64,000 nucleotides of DNA, taken from NCBI RefSeq assembly GCF_900631615.1, contig NZ_LR131273.1:1860001-1924000 (forward strand). The letters are read 5' to 3'. The position numbers were made by a program, and so were the translations under genes. Position 1 is the first letter of the stretch. Each line of letters starts with the position of its first letter. The notes below the pieces were generated by a model that did no database searches, was not told where the DNA came from, and saw only the letters and a list, made by a program, of their open reading frames with translations. This stretch comes from Tsukamurella paurometabola. Lineage in GTDB: Bacteria > Actinomycetota > Actinomycetes > Mycobacteriales > Mycobacteriaceae. Positions 41,675 to 49,907 of this stretch are shown here, one piece after another.

Positions 41675-41737
41675 GCGCGGAGTCTAGCCAGCCGAATCCG
41701 GCACGCGCGGACACGGGAACCAGGACAATCGGCAGCT

Positions 41738-42937
41738 GTGAGTGATGCCGTGGACGCCGAGATCGCGCAGATCCGGGACGCTCTGACGGCGCGCATGGGC
41801 GAGATCACGGTCTCCGTCGTCGCGTCGATCCGGCGCGAGATCCCGTTCTACGCCGACGCGGGCGCGGTCTCCGAGGAGATGGTGACGGCCGCGGTGCGCG
41901 ACAACCTCAGCTACATGGTGCGGGCGCTCACCGACAGCGCCTTCGACACCGCCCCGGCCGCGGAGACCGGCCGCACCCGCGCCGAGATCGGGGTGCCGCT
42001 GGCGGCCATCATGCACGCCTACCGGATCGGTGTGCACCGCGTGTGGCAGGAGGTGCACGCGATCGCGGAGGCGCGGCCCGAGCTGAGCCGGCAGGCGCTG
42101 CTCCTCGCGACGCAGCACATGTGGGAGGCGCAGGACCAGTTCGTCGACGCGATGGCCGGCGCGCACCGGGACCGCACCACCGAGCAGGCGCTCGACGACG
42201 CCGCCGAACGCGACGCGCTGGCGGAACATCTTCTGCAGGGCCGTATTCCGAGCGACCAGAGCCTGTGGGAGATCGCGACCCTGCTCCGGATCCCCACGAC
42301 GGGTCCGTACCTCGCGGTGGCGGCCGCGACCACCGAGGTGGGGCGGTCGCCGCTGCCCGGCATCGCCGACCGGCTGCGTGCGATCGACGCCTACTCCGCG
42401 TGGAGGCTCCTGCCGGACCAGCAGATCGGCATCGTCCACGCCCCCACGCCGGCGGTGCGCGCCGCGGTGATCGACCTGCTGCGCCGCGTGGCCGTCGCCC
42501 GGGTCGGCGTGAGCGCGCCCTTCGGCGACCTGCGCGACACCCCGCAGGGGCTCACCTTCGCGCGCCGCGAGCTGGTCGGGCCGGGCACCGGCGTCTCGGT
42601 GTTCGACGGTTCCGTGCTCGGCACCGCCGCGATCGCCGCGCCCGAGACCACCGTCGACCTGGCCCGGGGCGTGCTGCACGGGCTCTACGAACTGCCCGAC
42701 GAGGATCGCGATCCCCTGTTCGCGACGTTCCGCGCGTGGGTCGCGCACGACGGGAACGTCAAGGACGCCGCCGCCGAGCTGTTCGTGCACCCCAACACCG
42801 TGCGGCACCGCCTACGGCGTGTGGAACAGCTGACCGGCCGATCCGTGGGCTCACCGCGGGAGGTGGCGGAGCTGTGCCTCGCCTTCGAGGTCGACGCCCG
42901 AGTCCGCCTGCAGGTGGACGCTGGCAAAGCCGGCTAG
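41738..42937 (+). CDS. PucR/CdaR-type transcriptional regulator
   Basis: 399 residues. An N-terminal RsbRD-like helical domain (about 15-140, with VPLAAIMHAYRIGVHRVWQE) is followed by a GGDEF-like middle and a C-terminal helix-turn-helix of the HTH_30 type (WVAHDGNVKDAAAELFVHPN, then TVRHRLRRVEQLTGRS). The GTG at 41738 lies in GGCAGCTGTGAGTGATGCC; no longer start is convincing. It precedes the PHA operon on the same strand by 147 bp and is divergent from LysR; it may regulate the PHA genes, which is inference. Confidence 0.85.
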   Translation: MSDAVDAEIAQIRDALTARMGEITVSVVASIRREIPFYADAGAVSEEMVTAAVRDNLSYMVRALTDSAFDTAPAAETGRTRAEIGVPLAAIMHAYRIGVHRVWQEVHAIAEARPELSRQALLLATQHMWEAQDQFVDAMAGAHRDRTTEQALDDAAERDALAEHLLQGRIPSDQSLWEIATLLRIPTTGPYLAVAAATTEVGRSPLPGIADRLRAIDAYSAWRLLPDQQIGIVHAPTPAVRAAVIDLLRRVAVARVGVSAPFGDLRDTPQGLTFARRELVGPGTGVSVFDGSVLGTAAIAAPETTVDLARGVLHGLYELPDEDRDPLFATFRAWVAHDGNVKDAAAELFVHPNTVRHRLRRVEQLTGRSVGSPREVAELCLAFEVDARVRLQVDAGKAG

Positions 42938-42967
42938 TCATCACACTGCAATTCCAAGCTGTGGTGA
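42938..42967. promoter_or_regulatory. Inverted repeat at the head of the PHA operon
   Basis: TCATCACA (42938-42945) and TGTGGTGA (42960-42967) are 8-bp arms with one mismatch, 14 bp apart, directly after the PucR-type stop and about 117 bp before the acyl-CoA ligase start. Candidate operator in an otherwise gene-free 147-bp gap. Confidence 0.4.
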
Positions 42968-43084
42968 TTGTGTTTCGTGACACCTCAGCGGGCGGAAAGG
43001 TGTTTGCGTCACCATCGACGCCACAGGGTGTTCCGGGTCACTCTGTAGAGGACGAATCCGACACCCGCCCACGAAGGACCTCCG

Positions 43085-44587
43085 ATGACGAACCTCGCCG
43101 AGAACCTCACCGCCGCCGCAGCTTCGCACGCGGACACCGTCGCCCTGAAGTGCGACGATCTCCAGTTCACCTACGCGGAGTTCGACGACGCCGCCGCGCG
43201 GTTCGCGACCTACCTCGCGGAGCAGGGCATCGCGCCCGGCGATCGGGTGGGCATCATGCTCCCCAACACCCCGGCCTTCGCCATCGTCTTCTACGGCATC
43301 ATGCGGCGCGGCGCCATCGCGGTGCCGATGAACCCCCTGCTCAAGGCGGCCGAGGTGGAGTACTACCTGGCGAACACCTCCGCCAAGGCGCTGTTCGCGA
43401 CGCCGGTCTTCGCCGACGACGCCGAGGCGGGCGCCACGGCCGCGGGCGCGTCCTGCCACTTCGGCGACGACGCGGCCCTCGCGACCCTCCTCGCGAAGTA
43501 CGAGCCGACCGCGGCGGTCGAGCCCCGCGAACCGTCGGACACGGCGGTCATCCTGCACACCTCCGGCACCACCGGCAAGCCCAAGGGCGCAGAACTGACG
43601 CACCAGGGCCTCGGCATGAACTGCGAGATCTCCGGCCGCACCCTGCTGCACCTGAGCAACGACGACGTGGTGATGGGCTGCCTGCCGCTGTTCCACGTCT
43701 TCGGCCTGACCTGCGGCCTCAACGCCGCGGTCCGCTTCGCCGCGACGCTCACCCTCATCCCGCGGTTCGACCCGCGCAAGGCGATCGAGGTGATCGGTCG
43801 CGATCACGTGACCGTGTTCCTCGGCGTGCCCACCATGTACGCCGCGCTGGTCGCCGCCCTCCAGCCCGGCGACGACGTCTCCTCGCTGCGGGCCTGCGGC
43901 TCGGGCGGCGCCGCCCTGCCGTTGCAGGTGATCGCCGACTTCGAGAAGGCCTTCAACGCGATCATCATGGAGGGTTACGGACTCTCCGAGACCTCGCCCG
44001 TCGCCTGCTTCAACCACCCGGACAAGCCCCGCAAGCCCGGCACCATCGGCACCCCCATCGAGGGCGTCTCGATGCGGGTGGTCGACGACGCCGGCAACGA
44101 GGTCCCGCAGGGCGAGCGCGGCGAGGTGCAGATCAGCGGCCACAACATCATGAAGGGCTACTGGAACCTGCCCGAGGCCACCGCCGCCGCGATCGACGCC
44201 GACGGCTGGTTCTCCACCGGGGACATCGGCATCGTCGACGAGGACGGCTACTTCTCGATCGTCGACCGCAAGAAGGAGATGATCATCCGCGGCGGGCTCA
44301 ACGTCTACCCGCGCGAGCTCGAAGAGGTGCTCTACAGCCACCCCGAGATCGCCGAGGCCGCCGTCGTCGGCATCCCGCACGCCTCCCTCGGTGAGGAGGT
44401 GGGGGCGGCCGTCGCGCTCAAGGCCGGCAGCACGCTGACCGCCGAGGCGGTCCGCGACTTCGTCAAGGAGCGCGTCGCCTCGTACAAGTACCCCCGCCAC
44501 GTCTGGCTGCTGGCCGAGCTGCCCAAGGGGGCCACCGGCAAGGTCCAGAAGCGCGACATCAGCATCCCGTCCGAGTACTCCGCCTAG
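43085..44587 (+). CDS. Acyl-CoA ligase (AMP-forming fatty acid-CoA synthetase)
   Basis: 500 residues of the ANL family. P-loop HTSGTTGKPKGAELTH near 160, then MEGYGLSETSPV near 300, STGDIGIVDEDGYFSIVDRK near 385, and the C-terminal catalytic Lys in PKGATGKVQKRDI. It activates a carboxylic acid to its CoA ester through an acyl-AMP. GAAGGACC precedes the ATG. As first gene of a PHA operon it probably activates medium- or long-chain fatty acids, or 3-hydroxy acids freed by depolymerase, for polymer synthesis. Confidence 0.9.
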   Translation: MTNLAENLTAAAASHADTVALKCDDLQFTYAEFDDAAARFATYLAEQGIAPGDRVGIMLPNTPAFAIVFYGIMRRGAIAVPMNPLLKAAEVEYYLANTSAKALFATPVFADDAEAGATAAGASCHFGDDAALATLLAKYEPTAAVEPREPSDTAVILHTSGTTGKPKGAELTHQGLGMNCEISGRTLLHLSNDDVVMGCLPLFHVFGLTCGLNAAVRFAATLTLIPRFDPRKAIEVIGRDHVTVFLGVPTMYAALVAALQPGDDVSSLRACGSGGAALPLQVIADFEKAFNAIIMEGYGLSETSPVACFNHPDKPRKPGTIGTPIEGVSMRVVDDAGNEVPQGERGEVQISGHNIMKGYWNLPEATAAAIDADGWFSTGDIGIVDEDGYFSIVDRKKEMIIRGGLNVYPRELEEVLYSHPEIAEAAVVGIPHASLGEEVGAAVALKAGSTLTAEAVRDFVKERVASYKYPRHVWLLAELPKGATGKVQKRDISIPSEYSA

Positions 44588-44619
44588 AACCCGAACCTCC
44601 AGAGAGTCGAGGCACTGCC

Positions 44620-46323
44620 ATGACCACCACCGATACCGATCAGACCCCCGAGGACGAGTTCGGCGCCCCGCTCGACATGCTCCTCGTCAACTCGACGAAG
44701 TCCTTCGCCTCCCGCATGATGCCGAACGCCGCGTGGGCGCGGATGGCGCAGTCGCTCGCCGGCAAGCCCGTCACCGTCGCCGAACGCGGCGCGGGGCTGG
44801 TCAAGGAGCTCGGGCTCATCGCCGCGGGCAAGAGCCAGCGCGCCCCGAAGAAGGGCGACTTCCGCTTCTCCGACCCGGCCTGGAAGGAGAACCCGCTGCT
44901 GCGCCGCGTCGAGCAGGCCTACCTCGCCGCCTCGGACACCGCAGACCAGCTCTACGAGGACGCGGACCTGGACTGGAAGGACGCCGAGAAGATGCGGTTC
45001 GTCCTCGACAACGCCATCGAGGGACTGTCGCCGACCAACAGCCCCCTGCTCAACCCGCTGGGATGGAAGGCGCTCATCGACACCGGCGGCCTCTCGGCGC
45101 TGCGCGGCGCGAAGAACTTCGCCCGCGACATGTCCAGCACGCCCCGCATCCCGTCGATGATCGACCCCGACGCGTACACCGTGGGCGAGACGCTGGCGAC
45201 CACCAAGGGCACCGTCGTCCTGCGCACCCGGATGTTCGAGCTGATCCACTACGCCCCGCAGACCAAGCAGGTGCGCGAGGTGCCGCTGCTGCTGGTCCCG
45301 CCGGTGATCAACAAGTTCTACATCATGGACATCGCGCCGGGCCGCAGCCTGATCGAGTACTACGTCAAGGGCGGCCAGCAGGTCTTCGCGATCTCGTGGC
45401 GCAATCCGTCGGCGCGGCACCGGGACTGGGGCTTCGACGAGTACGGCGAGTCCATCGTCAAGGCGCTCGACGCGCTCGAGGTGATCACGGGCGCCGACAA
45501 GGCGAACGTCTTCGCCACCTGCTCGGGCGGCATCCTCACGTCGATGATGATCTCGCACCTGTTCGCCACCGGCCACGGCGACCGGATCGCCGGGCTCACG
45601 CTCGGTGTCACCGTCCTCGACCAGAGCCACGCGGGCCTCGGCTCCGCGCTGGCCAGCGAGCGCGGCGCCGAGGCGGCCATCCGCAGCTCGGCGAGCAAGG
45701 GCTATCTCGACGGTGCCGCCATGGCGGAGATGTTCGCGTGGCTCCGCCCGACGGACCTGGTGTGGCGGTACTGGGTGAACAACTACATCCAGGGGAAGTC
45801 GCCGGCGCCGTTCGACGTGCTGTTCTGGAACGCCGACACCACCCGGATGACCGCGAGCCTGCACAAGGACATGGTCATGATGGGCCTGCACAACACCCTG
45901 GTGACGCCGGGGGAGCAGATGATGATGGGCACCCCGGTGGACCTGTCGAAGATCGAGTGCGACGCCTACGTGCTGGGCGGCATCTCGGACCACATCTGTC
46001 CGTGGCAGGCCACCGAGCGCAGCGCCGCGCTGCTGGGCAGCAAGGACAACACCTACGTGCTGTCGACCGCCGGCCACATCGCCGCGCTGGTGAACCCGCC
46101 CGGCAATCCGAAGTCGTCGTTCCGCACCGGTCCGGTGCTGCAGGACCAGACGCCCGAGGAGTGGTTCGAGGCCGCCGAGAAGCAGGCGGGCTCCTGGTGG
46201 CCGCACCACCTGGCCTGGCTGGGCGAACGCAGCGGCGCCGAGGTCGACGCGCCCACCCAGCTGGGCGCCCCCGGTTACGAGCCGCTCGCCCCGGCGCCCG
46301 GCACCTTCGTGCACGAGAAGTGA
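44620..46323 (+). CDS. phaC: Poly(3-hydroxyalkanoate) synthase
   Basis: 567 residues, the length of class I/II PHA synthases. It polymerises (R)-3-hydroxyacyl-CoA on granules. The N-terminal PhaC_N region is followed by an alpha/beta-hydrolase core: nucleophile Cys in NVFATCSGGILTSM, Asp in GGISDHICPW, His in STAGHIAALVNPPG. The lipase-like box is A-T-C-S-G where most synthases have G-x-C-x-G, so the first Gly is Ala. The preceding PPVINKFYIMDIAPGRS and the SWRNPSARHRDW segment are typical. It starts 32 bp after the ligase. Confidence 0.92.
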   Translation: MTTTDTDQTPEDEFGAPLDMLLVNSTKSFASRMMPNAAWARMAQSLAGKPVTVAERGAGLVKELGLIAAGKSQRAPKKGDFRFSDPAWKENPLLRRVEQAYLAASDTADQLYEDADLDWKDAEKMRFVLDNAIEGLSPTNSPLLNPLGWKALIDTGGLSALRGAKNFARDMSSTPRIPSMIDPDAYTVGETLATTKGTVVLRTRMFELIHYAPQTKQVREVPLLLVPPVINKFYIMDIAPGRSLIEYYVKGGQQVFAISWRNPSARHRDWGFDEYGESIVKALDALEVITGADKANVFATCSGGILTSMMISHLFATGHGDRIAGLTLGVTVLDQSHAGLGSALASERGAEAAIRSSASKGYLDGAAMAEMFAWLRPTDLVWRYWVNNYIQGKSPAPFDVLFWNADTTRMTASLHKDMVMMGLHNTLVTPGEQMMMGTPVDLSKIECDAYVLGGISDHICPWQATERSAALLGSKDNTYVLSTAGHIAALVNPPGNPKSSFRTGPVLQDQTPEEWFEAAEKQAGSWWPHHLAWLGERSGAEVDAPTQLGAPGYEPLAPAPGTFVHEK

Positions 46324-46330
46324 GGAACGC

Positions 46331-46783
46331 ATGACCACCACGATCTCCACCCCGCAGGACCTGCTCGGCCTCGTCGGGCGGCCGCTCGGCACCACCGAGT
46401 GGATGACCATCGACCAGGACCGGGTCGACCGCTTCGCCGATGCGACGGGCGATCACCAGTGGATCCACGTCGACCCGGAGAAGGCCGCCGCCGGACCGTA
46501 CGGGCGCACGATCGCCCACGGCTACCTCACGCTCTCGCTGGCGCCGCTGTTCATCGCCGAGGCGCTCGTCGTCGAGAAGGTGCAGGCGGCCGTCAACTAC
46601 GGCCTCAACAAGGTGCGCTTCCCGGCGCCCGTCCCCGTCGGATCCCGGGTGCGGGCCGCCGTGGAACTGGCCGGGGCGCAGGAGAAGCCGGCGGGGATCG
46701 AGGCCGTCATCCGCCTGACCTACGAGGTCGACGGCGCCGAACGCCCGGCCTGCATCGCCGAGACGGTGGTGCTGTACCGATGA
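46331..46783 (+). CDS. phaJ: MaoC-like (R)-specific enoyl-CoA hydratase (PhaJ type)
   Basis: 150 residues, single hot-dog domain. It has the hydratase-2 motif D-x4-H in FADATGDHQWIHVD, followed by GPYGRTIAHGYLTLSL, both typical of MaoC/PhaJ enzymes. Such proteins convert trans-2-enoyl-CoA from beta-oxidation into (R)-3-hydroxyacyl-CoA, the PHA monomer. It lies 7 bp after phaC, and its stop overlaps the depolymerase start, which supports the PhaJ role over other MaoC functions. Symbol assigned on context. Confidence 0.8.
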   Translation: MTTTISTPQDLLGLVGRPLGTTEWMTIDQDRVDRFADATGDHQWIHVDPEKAAAGPYGRTIAHGYLTLSLAPLFIAEALVVEKVQAAVNYGLNKVRFPAPVPVGSRVRAAVELAGAQEKPAGIEAVIRLTYEVDGAERPACIAETVVLYR

Positions 46784-47673
46784 GCGACGAGACGACGAGC
46801 GACGGGGCGACGGACGTCGAACCGCCCGACGAGCTGATCGCGACCGGCGGCCAGCGCATCCGGGTGCGCTACCGGCCCGGTGTGGGCGTGCCCCTGGTGC
46901 TGTGCAACGGGATCGGCGCGAGCCTGGAGGTGCTGGACCCGTTCGTGGCGGCGCTCGATCCGCAACGCCCGGTGCTGCGCTTCGACGTGCCCGGTACCGG
47001 CGAGTCGCCCACGTCGATCCTGCCGTACGGCTTCCCGTACCTGGCGTGGGTGCTGGGCCGGGTGCTGGACGAGCTGGACATCGGCGTCGTCGACATCCTG
47101 GGGCTGTCGTGGGGCGGCGCGCTGGCGCAGCAGTTCGCCTTCCAGAACCCGATGCGGTGCCGGCGCTTGATCCTCGTGTCCACGGGCACGGGCGCGATCA
47201 TGGTGCCCGGCGATCCGCGGGTGCTGCGCAAGATGGTCACGCCGCGCCGGTTCCGCGACCCCGAGTACGCGGCGCAGGTCGCCGGCGAGCTGTACGGCGG
47301 CACGGTGCGGCAGGACGGCAAGGACATCGCCGAGACCTTCTCGCGCCAGATGCACGCGGGCTCGAAGATGGGCTACCTGCACCAACTGCTCGCCGGCTCG
47401 GTGTGGACGTCGATCTTCGCGCTGCCGGTGATCCGGCAGAAGACGCTGCTCGTGTTCGGCGAGGACGACCCGATCATCCCGATGATCAACGGGAGGATCT
47501 TCGAGACGCTGCTGCCCCGGGCGACGCTGTACCGCCACGACGGGGGCCACGTCGACCTCGTGACCCGGGCCGACGAGCTGGCCCCCGTGATCGACGAGTT
47601 CCTGGGGACGCCCCACCTGGGGAAGCGGCAGTGGCGCGGGCGGGTCGCCGGTCTGCTCACACCCGGCGACTGA
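46780..47673 (+). CDS. phaZ: Intracellular poly(3-hydroxyalkanoate) depolymerase
   Basis: 297 residues, alpha/beta hydrolase. LVLCNGIGASLEVLDPFVAA and FDVPGTGESPTSILPYGFPY, the lipase box LGLSWGGALAQQFAF (Ser near 112), Asp in FGEDDPIIPM and His in HDGGHVDLV match the medium-chain PHA depolymerase family (PhaZ). It mobilises stored polymer. ATG 46780 overlaps the hydratase stop (ATGA). With the ligase, synthase and hydratase it forms a self-contained store-and-release operon. Confidence 0.88.
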   Translation: MSDETTSDGATDVEPPDELIATGGQRIRVRYRPGVGVPLVLCNGIGASLEVLDPFVAALDPQRPVLRFDVPGTGESPTSILPYGFPYLAWVLGRVLDELDIGVVDILGLSWGGALAQQFAFQNPMRCRRLILVSTGTGAIMVPGDPRVLRKMVTPRRFRDPEYAAQVAGELYGGTVRQDGKDIAETFSRQMHAGSKMGYLHQLLAGSVWTSIFALPVIRQKTLLVFGEDDPIIPMINGRIFETLLPRATLYRHDGGHVDLVTRADELAPVIDEFLGTPHLGKRQWRGRVAGLLTPGD

Positions 47674-47676
47674 CCC

Positions 47677-47705
47677 TGGAATCATTCCAAAGTCGGGCGT
47701 ACTCT
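47677..47705 (+). promoter_or_regulatory. Fur-type box and leaderless promoter of furA
   Basis: TGGAATCATTCCA at 47677-47689 is a perfect 13-bp palindrome that resembles the region bound by mycobacterial FurA. TACTCT at 47700-47705 stands 7 bases before the ATG, with no ribosome site, predicting a leaderless, autoregulated mRNA as reported for mycobacterial furA. Confidence 0.6.
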
Positions 47706-47712
47706 ATTTCGC

Positions 47713-48132
47713 ATGAGTGAGGTGGACACCGCCGAGGACCGACTGCGGGGCGTGGGGCTGCGGATCACCGCGCCCCGGGTCGCCGCGCTCGGCTACCTCG
47801 ACGGTCACCCGCACGCCACGGCCGACGACGTGGCCGAGTACCTGCGCGGCAGGCTCGGCACCGTCGCCACGCAGACCGTCTACGACGTGCTGCGCGTGTG
47901 CGCCGAGAAGGGCCTGCTCCGGCGCATCGAGCCCGCGGGCTCCGCGGTCCGGTACGAGGCCCGCGTCGCCGACAATCACCACCACCTGGTGTGCCGGTCG
48001 TGCGCGAAGATCGTCGACATCGACTGCGCCGTCGGCGCCGCGCCCTGCCTGACCGCGGACGACGACCACGGCTTCGTCATCGACGAGGCCGAGGTCACCT
48101 TCTGGGGCTACTGCCCCGACTGCGCGCCCTGA
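47713..48132 (+). CDS. furA: Fur-family regulator (FurA-like)
   Basis: 139 residues. The winged helix has RITAPRVAALGYLDGHPHATADDV... and the recognition helix TVATQTVYDVLRVCAEKGLL. The metal-binding half has the regulatory segment VADNHHHLVCRSCAKIVDID and C-terminal CPDC, so both CxxC structural-zinc pairs are present. Such regulators sense iron with peroxide. In mycobacteria furA precedes katG; here the next gene is an ohr homologue on the same strand. A palindrome upstream suggests autoregulation. Confidence 0.88.
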   Translation: MSEVDTAEDRLRGVGLRITAPRVAALGYLDGHPHATADDVAEYLRGRLGTVATQTVYDVLRVCAEKGLLRRIEPAGSAVRYEARVADNHHHLVCRSCAKIVDIDCAVGAAPCLTADDDHGFVIDEAEVTFWGYCPDCAP

Positions 48133-48247
48133 TCCGCTGCCCGGCGGTGGATCGGAGCATCGCCCGGAGGCGGGTTGTGATCGGGACTACTGTCGTAGGG
48201 GAACGCCGCCCGGACCGGGCGGGCACCTACGCGAAGGAGCGCCGGAT

Positions 48248-48673
48248 ATGAGCTTGGACGTCGTCTACACCATCTCCTCGACCGCCACCGGTGGCGGTCG
48301 CGACGGGCACGTGAAGTCGGCCACCGGCCGCATCGACCTGGACACCCGGCCCCCGAAGGAGATGGGCGGCAACGGCGAGGGCACCAACCCGGAGGAGTTG
48401 TTCTCCGCCGGCTACGCGGCGTGCTTCCTGGGCGCGATCCGCGCCGTGGGCCGCAACGAGAAGGTCGCCGTCCCGGACGACACCACCGTCGACGTGACCG
48501 TCGGTTTCGGCAAGACCGAGTCGGGCTTCGGCATCAACGCCGCGATCAAGGCCACCCTCCCGGGCCTCGCCCAGGCCGACGCGGAGGCCCTCGTCGCCAA
48601 GGCGCACCAGCTCTGCCCCTACTCCAACGCGACGCGCGGCAACATCGACGTCGACCTGACCACCGCGGTCTGA
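48248..48673 (+). CDS. ohr: Organic hydroperoxide resistance protein (Ohr/OsmC)
   Basis: 141 residues with both redox cysteines of Ohr: FSAGYAACFLGAIRAVG (near 58) and HQLCPYSNATRGNIDVDL (near 125). The N-terminal YTISSTATGGGRDGHVKS is typical of the Ohr branch rather than OsmC. It reduces organic peroxides with dihydrolipoamide. AAGGAG precedes the ATG. It lies 115 bp after furA; no MarR-type OhrR regulator is adjacent, so FurA may influence it. Confidence 0.92.
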   Translation: MSLDVVYTISSTATGGGRDGHVKSATGRIDLDTRPPKEMGGNGEGTNPEELFSAGYAACFLGAIRAVGRNEKVAVPDDTTVDVTVGFGKTESGFGINAAIKATLPGLAQADAEALVAKAHQLCPYSNATRGNIDVDLTTAV

Positions 48674-48680
48674 CCGACCC

Positions 48681-49055
48681 CTGAGCACGCTGCTGCGGCC
48701 CGCCGCCCTGGGGCTCGTCTTCCTGGGCGGCGCGGCCGGCACCCTCGTCCGCGCCGGGGTGGGGCACTGGCTGCCGCACACGCCGTTCGCCTGGGCCACG
48801 TTCGCGGTGAACATGGCCGGCGCGTTCCTCCTCGGCGGCATCGCCGAGGCACTCGCCCAGCGGCCCGACGACGAGCGGCACCGCCGCATCCGCCTGCTGC
48901 TCGGCACCGGCTTCTGCGGAGGCCTCACCACGTACAGCGCGTTCGCGCTGGACATCCACGACGCGGCCCCGGCCGTCGGCGCGCTGTACGCGGGTGCGAC
49001 GGTGCTCCTCGGCCTCGTCGCGGCGCTCGCCGGGGCGGCGGTGGTGCGCCGATGA
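48681..49055 (+). CDS. crcB: Fluoride channel subunit CrcB (non-canonical start)
   Basis: 124 residues if read from CTG at 48681. Four membrane helices; GLVFLGGAAGTLVRAGVGHW is the expected first helix, NMAGAFLLGGIAEAL holds the pore Asn, and GTGFCGGLTTYSAFALD has the conserved GxxGGLTTFST-type motif. Between the nearest upstream in-frame stop and GTG 48759 there is no ATG, GTG or TTG, yet the first helix lies before 48759. Either CTG is used or translation continues from ohr by coupling (8-bp gap). The next gene is a second CrcB, and the two would form the dual-topology Fluc heterodimer. Confidence 0.8.
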   Translation: MSTLLRPAALGLVFLGGAAGTLVRAGVGHWLPHTPFAWATFAVNMAGAFLLGGIAEALAQRPDDERHRRIRLLLGTGFCGGLTTYSAFALDIHDAAPAVGALYAGATVLLGLVAALAGAAVVRR

Positions 49056-49405
49056 TTCTTCTGACCGCGCTGGGCGGGGGCCTCGGGGCCGTCCTGCGCT
49101 TCCTGGCCGACGGTGCGCTGCGCGCCCGCCTCTCCTTCTGGGCGACCGCGGCGATCAACGTGTCGGGTTCGTTCGTGCTCGGCCTCCTCGCCGGGGCCGT
49201 CGCCGGCGGCGCGCTCGGCGGGACGGCGCTGGCGGTGCTCGGCACCGGCGTGTGCGGCGGCTACACGACCTTCAGCACCGCCACCGTCGAGACCCTGACG
49301 CTGCTGCGGGACAAGCGCTACCGGGACGGCGCGGTCTACGGGCTGGTGACGCTCGGCGCGAGTGTCGTCGCGGTGTGGGGCGGCTACGCCCTCGGCGCGC
49401 TCTGA
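49052..49405 (+). CDS. crcB: Fluoride channel subunit CrcB (second copy)
   Basis: 117 residues, four membrane helices. LTALGGGLGAVLRFLADGAL, the pore Asn in TAAINVSGSFVLGLLAG and GTGVCGGYTTFSTATVETL give a complete CrcB/Fluc signature. It overlaps the first subunit as ATGA. Paired unequal CrcB genes make heterodimeric channels that export fluoride. I looked for a fluoride riboswitch ahead of ohr and crcB and did not see one. Confidence 0.92.
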   Translation: MILLTALGGGLGAVLRFLADGALRARLSFWATAAINVSGSFVLGLLAGAVAGGALGGTALAVLGTGVCGGYTTFSTATVETLTLLRDKRYRDGAVYGLVTLGASVVAVWGGYALGAL

Positions 49406-49406
49406 G

Positions 49407-49907
49407 TCACGCGCCGCTGCGCTCGACCGCGTACCGGTACACCGGGCGGGTGAGGACGAGCGAGAGCAGCATCAGGAACATCACGATCACCGCGCCCCAC
49501 ATGGGCAGGCCCGCCAGCGGCGCGCCGTTGTGGTCGACGCCGAAGCGGCTCACCGGATCGGTGTAGTCGCGGGCATTGCCGAGCAGCGCCGACGCGGCGG
49601 CGAGCAGGACGCTCACGAACGCCGCGAGGCCGTACAGCGCGGTCGCCCAGCGCTGCCCGAACAGGGCGAACAGCCCCGTGAACGCCATCGCCGCGACGGC
49701 CACGAGCCCGGCGATCGCGATGATCAGGATCGTGATGGTGCGCACGCCCAGCGGCGACGCGGGAAAGTTCCCCGGGTAGCCGATTGTGCCGAGCAGCGCC
49801 GAACACTGGATGATGGCGGTCACGTACAGGGCGATCGCCCCCGCGCCCGCGGCGAGCGAGACGAGGACCCAGAGCCACATCGCGCCGGGCCGGCTCGGCT
49901 TACTCAC
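49407..49907 (-). CDS. Unknown four-helix membrane protein
   Basis: 166 residues. Four hydrophobic helices: WLWVLVSLAAGAGAIALYVT, ITILIIAIAGLVAVAAMAFT, ATALYGLAAFVSVLLAAASA and WGAVIVMFLMLLSLVLT. Between helices 3 and 4 is a polar loop with RDYTDPVSRFGVDHNG. No family recognised. GTG at 49907 shares one base with the stop of the YqeY-like gene, so the two are co-translated. Its end faces crcB with one base between. Confidence 0.75.
   Translation of the reverse strand: MSKPSRPGAMWLWVLVSLAAGAGAIALYVTAIIQCSALLGTIGYPGNFPASPLGVRTITILIIAIAGLVAVAAMAFTGLFALFGQRWATALYGLAAFVSVLLAAASALLGNARDYTDPVSRFGVDHNGAPLAGLPMWGAVIVMFLMLLSLVLTRPVYRYAVERSGA

Noticed and set aside
48133-48247. Fluoride riboswitch ahead of ohr/crcB
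   Set aside because: I saw no match to the conserved core of that RNA in the gap, nor between ohr and crcB.
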